Source of the DNA: Peribacillus glennii
GTDB lineage: Bacteria > Bacillota > Bacilli > Bacillales > DSM-1321
Reading direction: 5' to 3'
DNA: 64,000 nucleotides
NCBI RefSeq assembly: GCF_003429105.1
Contig: NZ_QVTD01000021.1
Span: forward strand, 1-64,000
The notes below the pieces were generated by a model, which was not told the DNA's origin, ran no database searches, and worked only from the letters and a program-made list of their open reading frames with translations. The position numbers and the translations under genes are program-made. Every line of letters starts with the position of its first letter. Position 1 is the first letter of the stretch. Below are positions 44,340 to 53,054 of this stretch, one piece after another.

Positions 44340-45104
44340 ATGAAGAAATTTACTTACCCCCTTTTAATAGGATTAATGGCTGCCGCTTTAACAGCTTGTG
44401 GATCAAATGATGAACCCAAAAAAGCAAATGATGAGGATAAAACAAAAGCAGCCCAAACAGAACAGCGGGATCAAAAAAAGAAAATGGAAGAAATGCAGAA
44501 GAAGCTGGACAAGCAGAAGGTAGATGAAAAGAAGACGGTTGCCGTTGTGAACGATAAGAAAATTCTTGGCAGTGAATATAACGACATACTGTCTTCTTCA
44601 CAACTGCAGATGCAGCAAATGGGACAAGATCCAACCTCTAATGAAGCGGAAAAGCAAATAAAAAAACAAACAATCGATACCCTGGTCGGGCAGACTCTTC
44701 TCCTTCAAGATGCCGATAAAAAAGGATATAAAGCAACGGATTCGGAAATTGAAAAAGATCTAGCTGAAACAAAAAAACAGTTTAACGATGATAAGAAATT
44801 TAAGGCGGCCATGAAAAAAGCTGGAATTGACTTGGCGGAACTGAAGGGCCAAATTGCACAAAATATTATATACAAACAGTATGTGGATAAAGAAATAGCG
44901 ATAAAAGAAGTCACTGATAAAGAAATCAAAGATTATTACAATCAAATTGCCAAGCAAGGAAGCGGCAGTGGTCAAAAGCCTCCAAAGCTAGAAGAAATAA
45001 AGCCACAAATCAAAAAGCAACTCGAGCAACAAAAGAAGCAACAAAACATCGGCAAACAGGTAGAAGAGCTTAAGAAAAAAGCTAACGTTGATGTGAGAGT
45101 CTAA
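44340..45104 (+). CDS. SurA-N-domain lipoprotein (PrsA/SurA-like chaperone without PPIase domain)
   Basis: A 254-residue lipoprotein. The signal peptide ends in the lipobox LTAC with Cys20. A charged, Gln/Lys-rich linker (about 25-65) follows, then a SurA-type N-terminal helical domain (AVVNDKKILGSEYNDILS...TIDTLVGQTLLLQDADKKGY) and a Lys/Gln-rich tail with KPPKLEEIKPQIKKQLEQ. The rotamase domain of PrsA is absent, so it is probably a membrane-bound chaperone for exported proteins. ATG lies after AAAGGAGAT. Confidence 0.85.
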   Translation: MKKFTYPLLIGLMAAALTACGSNDEPKKANDEDKTKAAQTEQRDQKKKMEEMQKKLDKQKVDEKKTVAVVNDKKILGSEYNDILSSSQLQMQQMGQDPTSNEAEKQIKKQTIDTLVGQTLLLQDADKKGYKATDSEIEKDLAETKKQFNDDKKFKAAMKKAGIDLAELKGQIAQNIIYKQYVDKEIAIKEVTDKEIKDYYNQIAKQGSGSGQKPPKLEEIKPQIKKQLEQQKKQQNIGKQVEELKKKANVDVRV

Positions 45105-45132
45105 ATGTGGAGCAAAAGATAACCATCTATAC

Positions 45133-45166
45133 AAGCAGAAGGACCTCTCAGGCCTTCTGCTTTTTT
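45133..45166 (+). terminator. terminator of the lipoprotein gene
   Basis: AAGCAGAAGG (45133-45142) pairs with CCTTCTGCTT (45153-45162), with continuing T residues to 45166. Confidence 0.9.
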
Positions 45167-45398
45167 GCATTAAAAATTCAACTTGAATGACATTTTCCGC
45201 TTCTACAAAGTTGATGATGGGCTTTATGGTTAAACGAGATCATTTTAAAAGAGAATTCTATTAACATGATTATTACTGACTTTGCCGAGTTTATTTTCGT
45301 ATTTTTTATATAAACTATTTCATGTTATCATAGTATGATCCTGCTCATATAAATCCTTCATACCGATGTAAAGTTCCTTCCAGAAAGGAGCAGTTTAT

Positions 45399-48300
45399 TT
45401 GAAACTAAATTTAGATCGAAAAAAGATCATGCAATTGTGCGGTACTGTCTCCTTCAAAAGAGGGGAGGCTTTTTATCGTGCAGATAAAGTAGTATTTGAA
45501 AATTTTTCATCAAATGGATGTTCCGCAACGGTTTCAGGTGTGGAAGACTTCCATATAGAAATAAAAATAGGGCCGAATGGTAATATACAGGCGTCATGCA
45601 GCTGCCCTTCCCTTGCTTCCTTTCAACAGGAATGCCAGCATGTTGCGGCTGTCCTTTTGGCATACAGCAATAACAACCAATTAGGAAGCACCGCTATTGC
45701 TTCAGATGATGAGAAATCACATCCGCCTAATTCACCACTGACTGAAAATTTATTCAATCTATTTAGCGGCCAATCTGGACGTCCAAGCGGTCATCAGCTC
45801 CATTTTGAAGCAAGGCAGGTGATTGATGCTGAATTCTTGTGTGTACCTGTTTTATTGGAAAATGGACTTCAGTTGTTAAGTATAGGTTTGAAAATAGGGG
45901 AGCTGTTTGTAAACAATATACGAAATTTTTTAGAGCATGTATATGAAGGGAGACCTCACACGCTATCCGGCTCCTTTACATTTGATCCGCAGCTTCATTG
46001 TTTTCATCAATTGAACGATGAGGTGATTCAGGAGCTTATACGGGTCGTCCATGATGAAAAAATATTTGTTGAAAATCTCCCCGCACCAGATTACTACGAA
46101 AAAAACGATACAAGAATACTCATCGCACCTTCTGCATGGGACAGGGTGAAGCCCTTGCTCTGTCAGGCGCCTAACATGCAGCTTGAAATTGAAGGAAGCA
46201 TATACAAAGGTTTTTACCTGAAAGAAGAGCTTCCTCCGTTGAGGTTCGAGCTTTTGGACTCAGCAGGCATGGGATGGCAATTGTCGATAAAGGGTATGGA
46301 TCAGCTGATTATTCTGAACGCATATAGGGCGGTTATGTTTGAAGGGAAAATTGTCCAGTTGAATGACGAGGCCTGTAGCCGGCTTGCAAATCTAAAGGGG
46401 ATGCTCGAGAATTCAGGTACGAATCAAATCCCGATTCAACAAGAACAGTTAGGGCTGTTTCTGGAAAAGGTGGTTCCAGGGTTGAATAAAATAGGCACTG
46501 TTACGATATCTGGCAATCTTCCAGGAAAGTTTGGAAAAACACCTTTAGCCGCAAAGCTTTATCTGGATCGAGTGAAGAACCGGCTGCTTGCCGGCCTGGA
46601 ATTTCATTATGAACATATTGTGATCAATCCTGCCCAGAATCCGGAACCGCCAGCAGGGTCCGTTCTTATTAGAGATGTGGAAAAGGAGGAGGCTATCCTT
46701 CAGCTGATGGAGGAAAGTTCCTTTACGAAAACAGACGGGGGATATTTTTTGCACAATGAGGAATTGGAATACAGGTTTTTATATGATATTGTTCCAAAGC
46801 TTCAGAAGCTTGTCCAGATATATGCCACCACTGCAGTGCGAAACAGGGTCTTCAGGGGAAACGCCCGCCCAAGGCTAAAAATAGGAATTAAAAAGGAAAG
46901 AACCAATTGGCTGGAATTCAAATTTGAAATAGATGGCATTCCTGAAAAACATATCCGTGATATTCTTGAAGCTCTCGAGGAAAAGCGCAAGTATTATCGC
47001 TTGAAGGACGGATCACTATTATCGTTAGAGACAAGGGAATTCAAAGAAGTTCATCGATTTCTGAATGCCCTACCGGTTAAGACTGATAAATCTGCATCAA
47101 AGCTACAAGTTCCACTCGTTCATGGCATCCAGATGCTGGATATTATAGACAGCAGTAAAACTTTTGTTTCAGATAACTCATTCCAAATGTTTTTAGACCA
47201 AATCCGTAAACCGGAAAGCCTGGAATATAAGGTGCCCGAGAGCCTCAACTCCATCCTGCATGAATACCAAAAACAAGGCTATTACTGGATGAAAAATCTT
47301 GCTCAATATGGATTCGGCGGCATACTTGCGGATGATATGGGCCTCGGGAAAACGCTCCAGAGCATAACTTTCATTTTATCCGTTCTTTCAGACATCCGTG
47401 ATCAAAGGCAACCGGTTCTAATTATCTGTCCATCATCCCTGACGTATAACTGGCTTGGCGAATTCATGAAATTTGCTCCGGAATTACAAGCCGTAGTATT
47501 GGATGGAGCAAAAACAGAGAGAATGAAGCTTCAGGGGGAGTTACAGGATATAGACGTGGTTATTACTTCCTATCCACTATTGCGCAGGGATATAAGATGG
47601 TTTGAAAAACAGACGTTTCACACCGTGTTTTTTGATGAAGCACAAGCATTTAAAAATCCTTTGACCCAGACTGCCAGAGCGGTCAAACAATTACATTCAA
47701 CCCATCGTTTTGCTTTGACCGGCACTCCGGTAGAAAATTCCCTTGAAGAGCTGTGGTCTATTTTTCACATTGTATTTCCTGAGTTATTTAAGGGATTAAA
47801 GGATTATAGCAATTTATCAAGGAAAACAATTGTCCGCAGAATTCGTCCCTTTTTGCTTCGAAGGATGAAGGAAGATGTTCTTTTAGATCTTCCTGAAAAA
47901 GTAGAATTATTAGAGAAGGCGGAGATGCTTCCAGATCAAAAGAAGCTGTATGCTGGTTATTTGGCCAAGCTCCGGCATGATACTCTTAAGCATCTGGATA
48001 AAGATACCCTAAGGAAAAACCGGATAAAAATACTCGCCGGATTAACCCGGCTCCGCCAGATTTGCTGTCATCCCGCATTGTTTGTGGACGGCTATAAAGG
48101 GAGCTCGGCAAAGTTTGAGCAGCTGATGCAGATTCTTGAAGAAGCGAAGCTTTCAGGCAGAAGAGTTTTGATTTTTTCACAATTCACTAAAATGCTTGAG
48201 CTTATCGGCAGAGAGCTGGCTGACAGGGGGCAGTCCTATTTCTATCTTGACGGCCTGACACCATCAGAACAGCGGGTTGAGATTTGCGATCGTTTTAATT

Positions 48301-48620
48301 CCGGTGAGCGGGATTTATTTTTGATTTCGTTAAAAGCGGGAGGAACAGGGCTTAATCTTACTGGTGCTGATACTGTAATTTTATATGACATATGGTGGAA
48401 TCCCGCTGTAGACCAGCAGGCTGCAGACAGGGCCTATCGCATAGGACAGACAAAATCTGTAGAAGTGATAAAGCTTGTGGCAAGGGGCACGATCGAAGAG
48501 AAAATGGATGAATTGCAGGAGAAGAAAAGAAACTTGGTTGAGGAAATTATCGGTTCGAAAGAGAAAAATTCAACATCGGTGCTTACAGAAGAGGATATTC
48601 GGGAGATTTTAATGATTTAA
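45399..48620 (+). CDS. SWIM zinc-finger SNF2-family helicase
   Basis: A 1073-residue SNF2 ATPase. A SWIM zinc finger (CxC-x9-CxH: Cys67, Cys69, Cys79, His81) is at the N terminus, followed by a bacterial SNF2-associated region (about 130-600). The helicase core has motif I DDMGLGKT (645-652), motif II DEAQ (746-749), motif III LTGTPVENSLEELW, and the C-terminal lobe with SLKAGGTGLNLTGAD and QQAADRAYRIGQ. Such proteins translocate on duplex DNA and are linked to repair or RNA-polymerase recycling. TTG start, 8 bases after AAAGGAG. Not in an obvious defence operon. Confidence 0.93.
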   Translation: MKLNLDRKKIMQLCGTVSFKRGEAFYRADKVVFENFSSNGCSATVSGVEDFHIEIKIGPNGNIQASCSCPSLASFQQECQHVAAVLLAYSNNNQLGSTAIASDDEKSHPPNSPLTENLFNLFSGQSGRPSGHQLHFEARQVIDAEFLCVPVLLENGLQLLSIGLKIGELFVNNIRNFLEHVYEGRPHTLSGSFTFDPQLHCFHQLNDEVIQELIRVVHDEKIFVENLPAPDYYEKNDTRILIAPSAWDRVKPLLCQAPNMQLEIEGSIYKGFYLKEELPPLRFELLDSAGMGWQLSIKGMDQLIILNAYRAVMFEGKIVQLNDEACSRLANLKGMLENSGTNQIPIQQEQLGLFLEKVVPGLNKIGTVTISGNLPGKFGKTPLAAKLYLDRVKNRLLAGLEFHYEHIVINPAQNPEPPAGSVLIRDVEKEEAILQLMEESSFTKTDGGYFLHNEELEYRFLYDIVPKLQKLVQIYATTAVRNRVFRGNARPRLKIGIKKERTNWLEFKFEIDGIPEKHIRDILEALEEKRKYYRLKDGSLLSLETREFKEVHRFLNALPVKTDKSASKLQVPLVHGIQMLDIIDSSKTFVSDNSFQMFLDQIRKPESLEYKVPESLNSILHEYQKQGYYWMKNLAQYGFGGILADDMGLGKTLQSITFILSVLSDIRDQRQPVLIICPSSLTYNWLGEFMKFAPELQAVVLDGAKTERMKLQGELQDIDVVITSYPLLRRDIRWFEKQTFHTVFFDEAQAFKNPLTQTARAVKQLHSTHRFALTGTPVENSLEELWSIFHIVFPELFKGLKDYSNLSRKTIVRRIRPFLLRRMKEDVLLDLPEKVELLEKAEMLPDQKKLYAGYLAKLRHDTLKHLDKDTLRKNRIKILAGLTRLRQICCHPALFVDGYKGSSAKFEQLMQILEEAKLSGRRVLIFSQFTKMLELIGRELADRGQSYFYLDGLTPSEQRVEICDRFNSGERDLFLISLKAGGTGLNLTGADTVILYDIWWNPAVDQQAADRAYRIGQTKSVEVIKLVARGTIEEKMDELQEKKRNLVEEIIGSKEKNSTSVLTEEDIREILMI

Positions 48621-48634
48621 GGTACAATTTGAAC

Positions 48635-48668
48635 AAAGAGCAGAGAACCAGGCTGCTCTTTTATTTTT
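48635..48668 (+). terminator. terminator of the SNF2 gene
   Basis: AAAGAGCAG (48635-48643) pairs with CTGCTCTTT (48653-48661), followed by TATTTTTT. Confidence 0.88.
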
Positions 48669-48669
48669 T

Positions 48670-49179
48670 GTTCAATACAAACTTAAGGGTATTTTCCCAT
48701 TAAAAGATATGTAAGGTGGACATTAACCCGCTGAATTAAAGCCAAGTATTGTTCAATAATAAAGATTTAAGGGTTGAAGGTACGCAAACTAAAGGGGGAT
48801 GCCAAATAAAGTTAGTAAAAGAGGGTACTGAGTAACAATTTTTATGCCATTAGTAAAAGTATTTACATAGATTTAAATGTTCCCTTAGTAATTTACTAAA
48901 GTTGCTTCAGTGAAGATTTGAAGTGATAAATGATAGACATTTGGAAAATTGGTTGTAGCATTTCTTTAAGCACAAAAAAATTTCAGATCTAACAAGAACT
49001 AAGGAGTTTGGATGATTTTAGAGGTAAGATGCCAGCCTGAAATGGAACCAGTTGTGGAAATTCTTAACAAAATGGTGTTGACCCGGTGCCGCCGGCTTTT
49101 TGTTGTATTAATTTTCAATATAAGTTTACAATGAATACTGTATGATCACAGATTTAAGATAAAGAAAGAGGATTCTGCC
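48670..49179. other. gene-free stretch upstream of the aminopeptidase
   Basis: No credible gene. A TTAGTAA/TTTACTAA palindrome at about 48884-48899 and a short GC-rich CCGGTGCCGCCGGC with TTTTT at 49084-49103 (weak terminator) are the only structures I see. Confidence 0.5.
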
Positions 49180-49926
49180 ATGATAATGTTAAAGAGTGAA
49201 CGTGAAATCAAGCTAATGCATGAAGCGGGAATGCTGCTTGCAAACTGTCATAGAGAAATTGCCGAATTAATTAAACCAGGTGTGACGTCAAACGAAATCG
49301 ATGCGTTTGTAGAAGAATATCTAGAAAAGCATGGCGCGACGCCTGAACAAAAAGGTTATCAGGGTTATAAATATGCAACTTGTGCATCGGTTAACGATGA
49401 AATTTGCCATGGATTCCCCTCCAACAAGCCGCTTAAAGAAGGGGATATCGTTACGATTGACATGGTTGTTAATTTAAACGGGGGTTTGGCTGACTCCGCT
49501 TGGACTTATGCGGTTGGTGAAATTTCAGAGGAAGCAAGGCGTCTCCTTGAGGTTACAAAAAATGCACTGTATAAAGGCATTGACCAGGCCCGTGACGGAA
49601 ACAGGCTGGGTGATATCGGCCATGCTATTCAAGGCTATGTAGAAGGGGAAAAATTTTCTGTTGTCCGTGATTTCACCGGCCATGGAATCGGAAAAACGAT
49701 GCACGAAGATCCGACTGTACTTCATTACGGTAAACCTGGAAAAGGCCAACGCCTTAAGGAAGGGATGGTCATAACGATTGAACCGATGGTCAATGCAGGA
49801 ACCTGGCATTCCAAGATGGATCCCAACGGCTGGACTGCCAGGACCACTGATCGAAAATTGTCCGCCCAATACGAACACACGATTGTCATCACGAAAGATG
49901 CACCGCTTATTTTAACTGAGCAGTAA
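49180..49926 (+). CDS. map: methionine aminopeptidase, type I
   Basis: A 248-residue dinuclear metallopeptidase removing N-terminal Met from new proteins. All five metal ligands are present: Asp94 and Asp105 (TIDMVVNLNGGLADSAW), His168 (FTGHGIGKTMHEDP), Glu201 (TIEPMV) and Glu232 (QYEHTI), as is His77 (EICHGFP). The essential map gene of Bacillus normally lies in the ribosomal-protein cluster; standing alone, this is probably a second, accessory copy. ATG follows AAAGAGGATTCTGCC. Confidence 0.92.
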   Translation: MIMLKSEREIKLMHEAGMLLANCHREIAELIKPGVTSNEIDAFVEEYLEKHGATPEQKGYQGYKYATCASVNDEICHGFPSNKPLKEGDIVTIDMVVNLNGGLADSAWTYAVGEISEEARRLLEVTKNALYKGIDQARDGNRLGDIGHAIQGYVEGEKFSVVRDFTGHGIGKTMHEDPTVLHYGKPGKGQRLKEGMVITIEPMVNAGTWHSKMDPNGWTARTTDRKLSAQYEHTIVITKDAPLILTEQ

Positions 49927-49953
49927 GAAATCACGGGTATGATAAGTAAACAC

Positions 49954-49998
49954 AGTGGATGGAGAAGAGGGACTTATCCGTTCTCTATCCACTTTTTT
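49954..49998 (+). terminator. terminator of the aminopeptidase gene
   Basis: AGTGGATGGAGAA (49954-49966) pairs with TTCTCTATCCACT (49981-49993, one G-U), followed by a T run. Confidence 0.85.
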
Positions 49999-50031
49999 AT
50001 GTATTTCAAAACGCTACACGCTTTTTTTTGA

Positions 50032-50290
50032 TCAATAAAGCCTTTTCGTGTACATTTCCTCAAGGGGTGCATCCGCGTCTTTTTCTGTCATGTCAGGCAA
50101 CTTAGCATCAGCAGCCAGGTACTCTGAGGGGAATCGCAGACCAGATGAATGATGCCAGGAAGCTTGATTCCATAATCCAGAGCTTTTAAAGCTTTGTCGC
50201 AGTGTATAAAGTATTCACCAATGTTTCGCCTGAGTGCCGGGCTAGCTAAAAAGCGGCTGTATTTGCTTCTCCGTTCTACCTGCATCTTCA
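50032..50290 (-). pseudogene. remnant of an unidentified gene
   Basis: On the minus strand one frame reads KYSRFLASPALRRNIGEYFI...HCDKALKALDYGI. After a shift near 50160 another continues sensibly as ASWHHSSGLRFPSEYLAADA, LPDMTEKDADAPLEEMYTKR, stop. The two parts look like one C-terminal coding segment. I do not recognise the family. Confidence 0.4.
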
Positions 50291-50378
50291 AAACTCAAAC
50301 AATCTTCCCCTAATACTTATTCATTCAAATAATAGTATTTAATTGTTTTTCATATCATTTTGATGCACGGGGGAGTTT

Positions 50379-50409
50379 TGTTATTTCAGAAAAAACCTCG
50401 ATAGAATAT
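50379..50409 (+). promoter_or_regulatory. 31-bp upstream element, copy 1
   Basis: TGTTATT, a variable 5 bases, AAAAACCTCG, one variable base and TAGAATAT. It agrees at 26 of 31 positions with copy 2 at 51086-51116. It lies 258 bp before the secreted-peptide gene. The TAGAAT end could be a -10 box. Confidence 0.5.
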
Positions 50410-50666
50410 ATAAAATATCTTTTAAATATTTCGCAAAGTAAAAAATTTATTTAGGCGATTAAGAGACAAATCACCAGCGAACATTTATATAACCTGGTAG
50501 CATTATTTAAGAATAAAAATTGTTAACTAATGAGAATCCTTTGTTAAGCTGGTTTAAGATTTCAGTAAAAGTTATAGGGAAATTCTTTTCCGCTGCTTGG
50601 GAAAGAGCAAAATTGACTAACGGCAAAGAGCAAGAAAATAACCAGACAAGAAAGGTCAACATCGAC

Positions 50667-50870
50667 ATGAAAAAATTTGTCTTGGCAATGACTTCTTTGC
50701 TGCTTATTTGTGCATTTGCTGTCGGGACCGCCCTTGCAAAGCTAGATATTACCCGTAACCCAGTGTTTTTTGAGAGCATTGGCAATGAACTAAGGCTTTA
50801 CGCTGTTCCGGATGACAACGAGAATGCTTCATTATTAGTTGATGAGACCCCCGGTTTGAGTCATGGTTAA
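50667..50870 (+). CDS. small secreted peptide precursor
   Basis: A 67-residue frame starting ATG (after AAAGGTC). It has a textbook signal peptide (MKKFVLAMTSLLLICAFAVG, cleavage after ALA at about 24), then 43 residues of acidic, Cys-free mature peptide ending VDETPGLSHG. The frame is open upstream to 50520, but no ribosome site is there. It shares a 31-bp upstream element with the PadR-like operon downstream. A signalling peptide is one possibility; there is no direct evidence. Confidence 0.55.
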   Translation: MKKFVLAMTSLLLICAFAVGTALAKLDITRNPVFFESIGNELRLYAVPDDNENASLLVDETPGLSHG

Positions 50871-51004
50871 TGGGCTGATCCTTGAATGTCAGCCTCTTTT
50901 ATTATGCTTATTAAGAAGATAGTCTTTAAATAGTATTTTATACTAGGTTGGTTTTTGTAGCTTAAACAAGCTGCAAAGAAAATAATTCTGATTCAATACA
51001 AGCT

Positions 51005-51045
51005 TGCAGATAGCCTTTTATAAGGAAGGCTGCAGGCCTTTTTAT
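51005..51045 (+). terminator. probable terminator
   Basis: AGCCTT (51012-51017) pairs with AAGGCT (51026-51031), extended by GCA/TGC, followed by GCAGGCCTTTTTATT. Confidence 0.55.
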
Positions 51046-51085
51046 TGTTCCTGAAAGTTCGCTTAAATAATTTATTACTAGAAAG

Positions 51086-51116
51086 TGTTATTGTAACAAA
51101 AACCTCGCTAGAATAT
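51086..51116 (+). promoter_or_regulatory. 31-bp upstream element, copy 2
   Basis: The same element as 50379-50409 (26 of 31 identical), in the same orientation. It lies 180 bp upstream of the tandem-PadR gene. Either a shared promoter type or a shared regulator site. Confidence 0.5.
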
Positions 51117-51296
51117 TAATTATTATTAACCCCCGAAAATTACAGAGAAAAGTTTACAAATAGTGATAAAAGGAAAATAGCCCTAAAAACATAAAATCCA
51201 GATCAATTGCAGGAAAGCCAAGGGAAAATGGCGAACGAATATTCTATCAGAGTGCTATGATCAAGTAAACTTCTCTCAGTCGAAAGGAGATTTAAT

Positions 51297-52061
51297 GTGA
51301 AGAAAAGCGTTGAACAGGCAGTTACTATTGAATCAGTCGGAATGAGCCAACGGGAATTTTTAACCTTGTATTTGCTGTATACGCTTTCGGAAAAATCCAA
51401 CTACCCTAGAGCAATCCACCAGGATTTGAAGAATCGTTTTTCAGGCAAGATCCATAGCTATGACTATTTATGTAAAATTTGCAATCAGCTTGCCGAATCA
51501 CGGCATCTGGATTTATATACGGACAAAGGGAGAAACTATTATAAAATTACAGAAAAAGGAAAGGAATTATTTACATGGTATAAATCGAATTTCAAGGAGC
51601 GAATGACGGAAGTGAAGCTAGTGATCGACCGGTTTATGTTCGACCTTACAGGATCCGGAAATAATCCGCCGATGAAGCATGAGCTTCCCGAGGAATTTCG
51701 ATCCTACTTTTCAAAGATTATCTCTGTTAAAGACCTTGTCCGGTATATTACCCTAAATACCGCCCAATTGAGAACGAAAATTTATATGGGAGAAGTAGGG
51801 GAAATTCTCAAGTCGAATTTTGGCTGGATAGCAAGCAATGGTTATCTATATGACCTTGCCCATGAAATGGAGGAGAATGGTTTGCTTATCGGCAGATGGG
51901 AAAGTGAGAAAAGAACCAAACGATATTTGCGGATCACAGAAGAAGGCCGGTACCATTATAAGCAAATTGCAGATTCTGCCGCTTACCAGGTGCGTGAAAT
52001 ACAAAAATATTTAGATAGTGTGTTATCATTTTTAGAAGAGAAGAACAGCATCACGACTTAA
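51297..52061 (+). CDS. PadR-like regulator with two winged-helix domains in tandem
   Basis: A 254-residue protein made of two similar halves. Residues about 20-100 (FLTLYLLYTLSEKSNYPRAI...YYKITEKGKELFTWY) and about 155-235 (TKIYMGEVGEILKSNFGWIA...RYLRITEEGRYHYKQI) each have the PadR winged-helix order, with the wing motif Y-x-x-ITE-G-(K/R). PadR proteins are normally about 110-180 residues and dimerise; here both copies are in one chain. GTG start after GAAAGGAGA. First gene of a tight cluster with the MBL hydrolase (13-bp gap). Confidence 0.8.
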   Translation: MKKSVEQAVTIESVGMSQREFLTLYLLYTLSEKSNYPRAIHQDLKNRFSGKIHSYDYLCKICNQLAESRHLDLYTDKGRNYYKITEKGKELFTWYKSNFKERMTEVKLVIDRFMFDLTGSGNNPPMKHELPEEFRSYFSKIISVKDLVRYITLNTAQLRTKIYMGEVGEILKSNFGWIASNGYLYDLAHEMEENGLLIGRWESEKRTKRYLRITEEGRYHYKQIADSAAYQVREIQKYLDSVLSFLEEKNSITT

Positions 52062-52074
52062 GGGATGGTCAAGA

Positions 52075-52995
52075 ATGAAGAAAAGATATGAAAACCTGGA
52101 CGGCATATCGAACATAAAATCTGCTGCTGATATGCTGAAATGGAATAAAGAGAGACGTGCAAAAAAGAAAGATTTGAAAAGCCAGATTCCTTTGGCAGAA
52201 AAAATAGAAATTGCTGCCCTGATGGAAAACAAGACAAAGAATTCCATCACCTGGATCGGCCATTCTACATTCCTTATCCAAATAGGCGGCTTAAATATTA
52301 TTACTGACCCAGTTTGGGCTGGCAGGATGGGGATGCAAAAAAGATTGACACCTCCAGGGATTCCGATTCAGGAACTCCCGGAAATCGATATTGTTTGCAT
52401 TTCGCATGGCCATTATGATCATCTGCATTTTCCGACGATCAAAAAATTGCAAGGAAATCCGGTCTTCTATGTTCCGGAAGGTTTAGGGACCCTTTTTAAA
52501 CGCAAGGGCTTTAATAATGTAGCTGAGGCTGGCTGGTGGCAAAGCTTTGACCATAAAGGCATCAATTTTTCCTTTGTTCCGGCTCAGCATTGGACAAGGC
52601 GCAGCCTAAGGGATACCAATACATCGCACTGGGGAGGATGGGTAATAGAGGACGAACAGGGCGGTGAATCGGTTTATTTTGTCGGGGATACAGGATATTT
52701 CCGCGGATTTAAAGATATATCTGAAAAGTTTTGCCCGCAATATGTACTCATGCCAATCGGGGCATACGAACCGGAGTGGTTTATGAAGGTTTCGCATATT
52801 AATCCTGAAGATGCCATAAAAGCATTTTTAGAATTAAAAGGGAAGTTTTTTATCCCTATGCATTATGGAGCGTATAGGCTTGCAGATGATACCGGACCGG
52901 AAGCACTGGAGCGATTGAATAAAGAATGGGGACGCCGCCAGCTGCCGGGTGAACAACTCAAAACGTTAAAAATCGGGGAAACTATGTGGTTGTAG
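52075..52995 (+). CDS. MBL-fold hydrolase of the RomA/UlaG/NAPE-PLD type
   Basis: A 306-residue cytosolic enzyme. Metal-binding blocks: GHSTFLIQIGG with TDPVW (62-81), HGHYDH (111-116), QHWTRR (about 165), VGDTGYF (about 204-210) and IPMHYG near 262. These are typical of the N-acylphosphatidylethanolamine phospholipase D/RomA branch. ATG follows AAGGGATGGTC, 13 bp after the PadR-like gene, so it is co-transcribed. Probably an amide or phosphodiester hydrolase whose substrate the regulator senses. Confidence 0.9.
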   Translation: MKKRYENLDGISNIKSAADMLKWNKERRAKKKDLKSQIPLAEKIEIAALMENKTKNSITWIGHSTFLIQIGGLNIITDPVWAGRMGMQKRLTPPGIPIQELPEIDIVCISHGHYDHLHFPTIKKLQGNPVFYVPEGLGTLFKRKGFNNVAEAGWWQSFDHKGINFSFVPAQHWTRRSLRDTNTSHWGGWVIEDEQGGESVYFVGDTGYFRGFKDISEKFCPQYVLMPIGAYEPEWFMKVSHINPEDAIKAFLELKGKFFIPMHYGAYRLADDTGPEALERLNKEWGRRQLPGEQLKTLKIGETMWL

Positions 52996-53054
52996 CAATT
53001 GTAAATAAAAGAACATTTTCATTTTGTCGAAATGTCTTGAAAGGATGGAATTAG

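Noticed and set aside
48820-49179. Possible decayed gene upstream of the aminopeptidase
   Set aside because: Short frames only, none extending into recognisable protein text.
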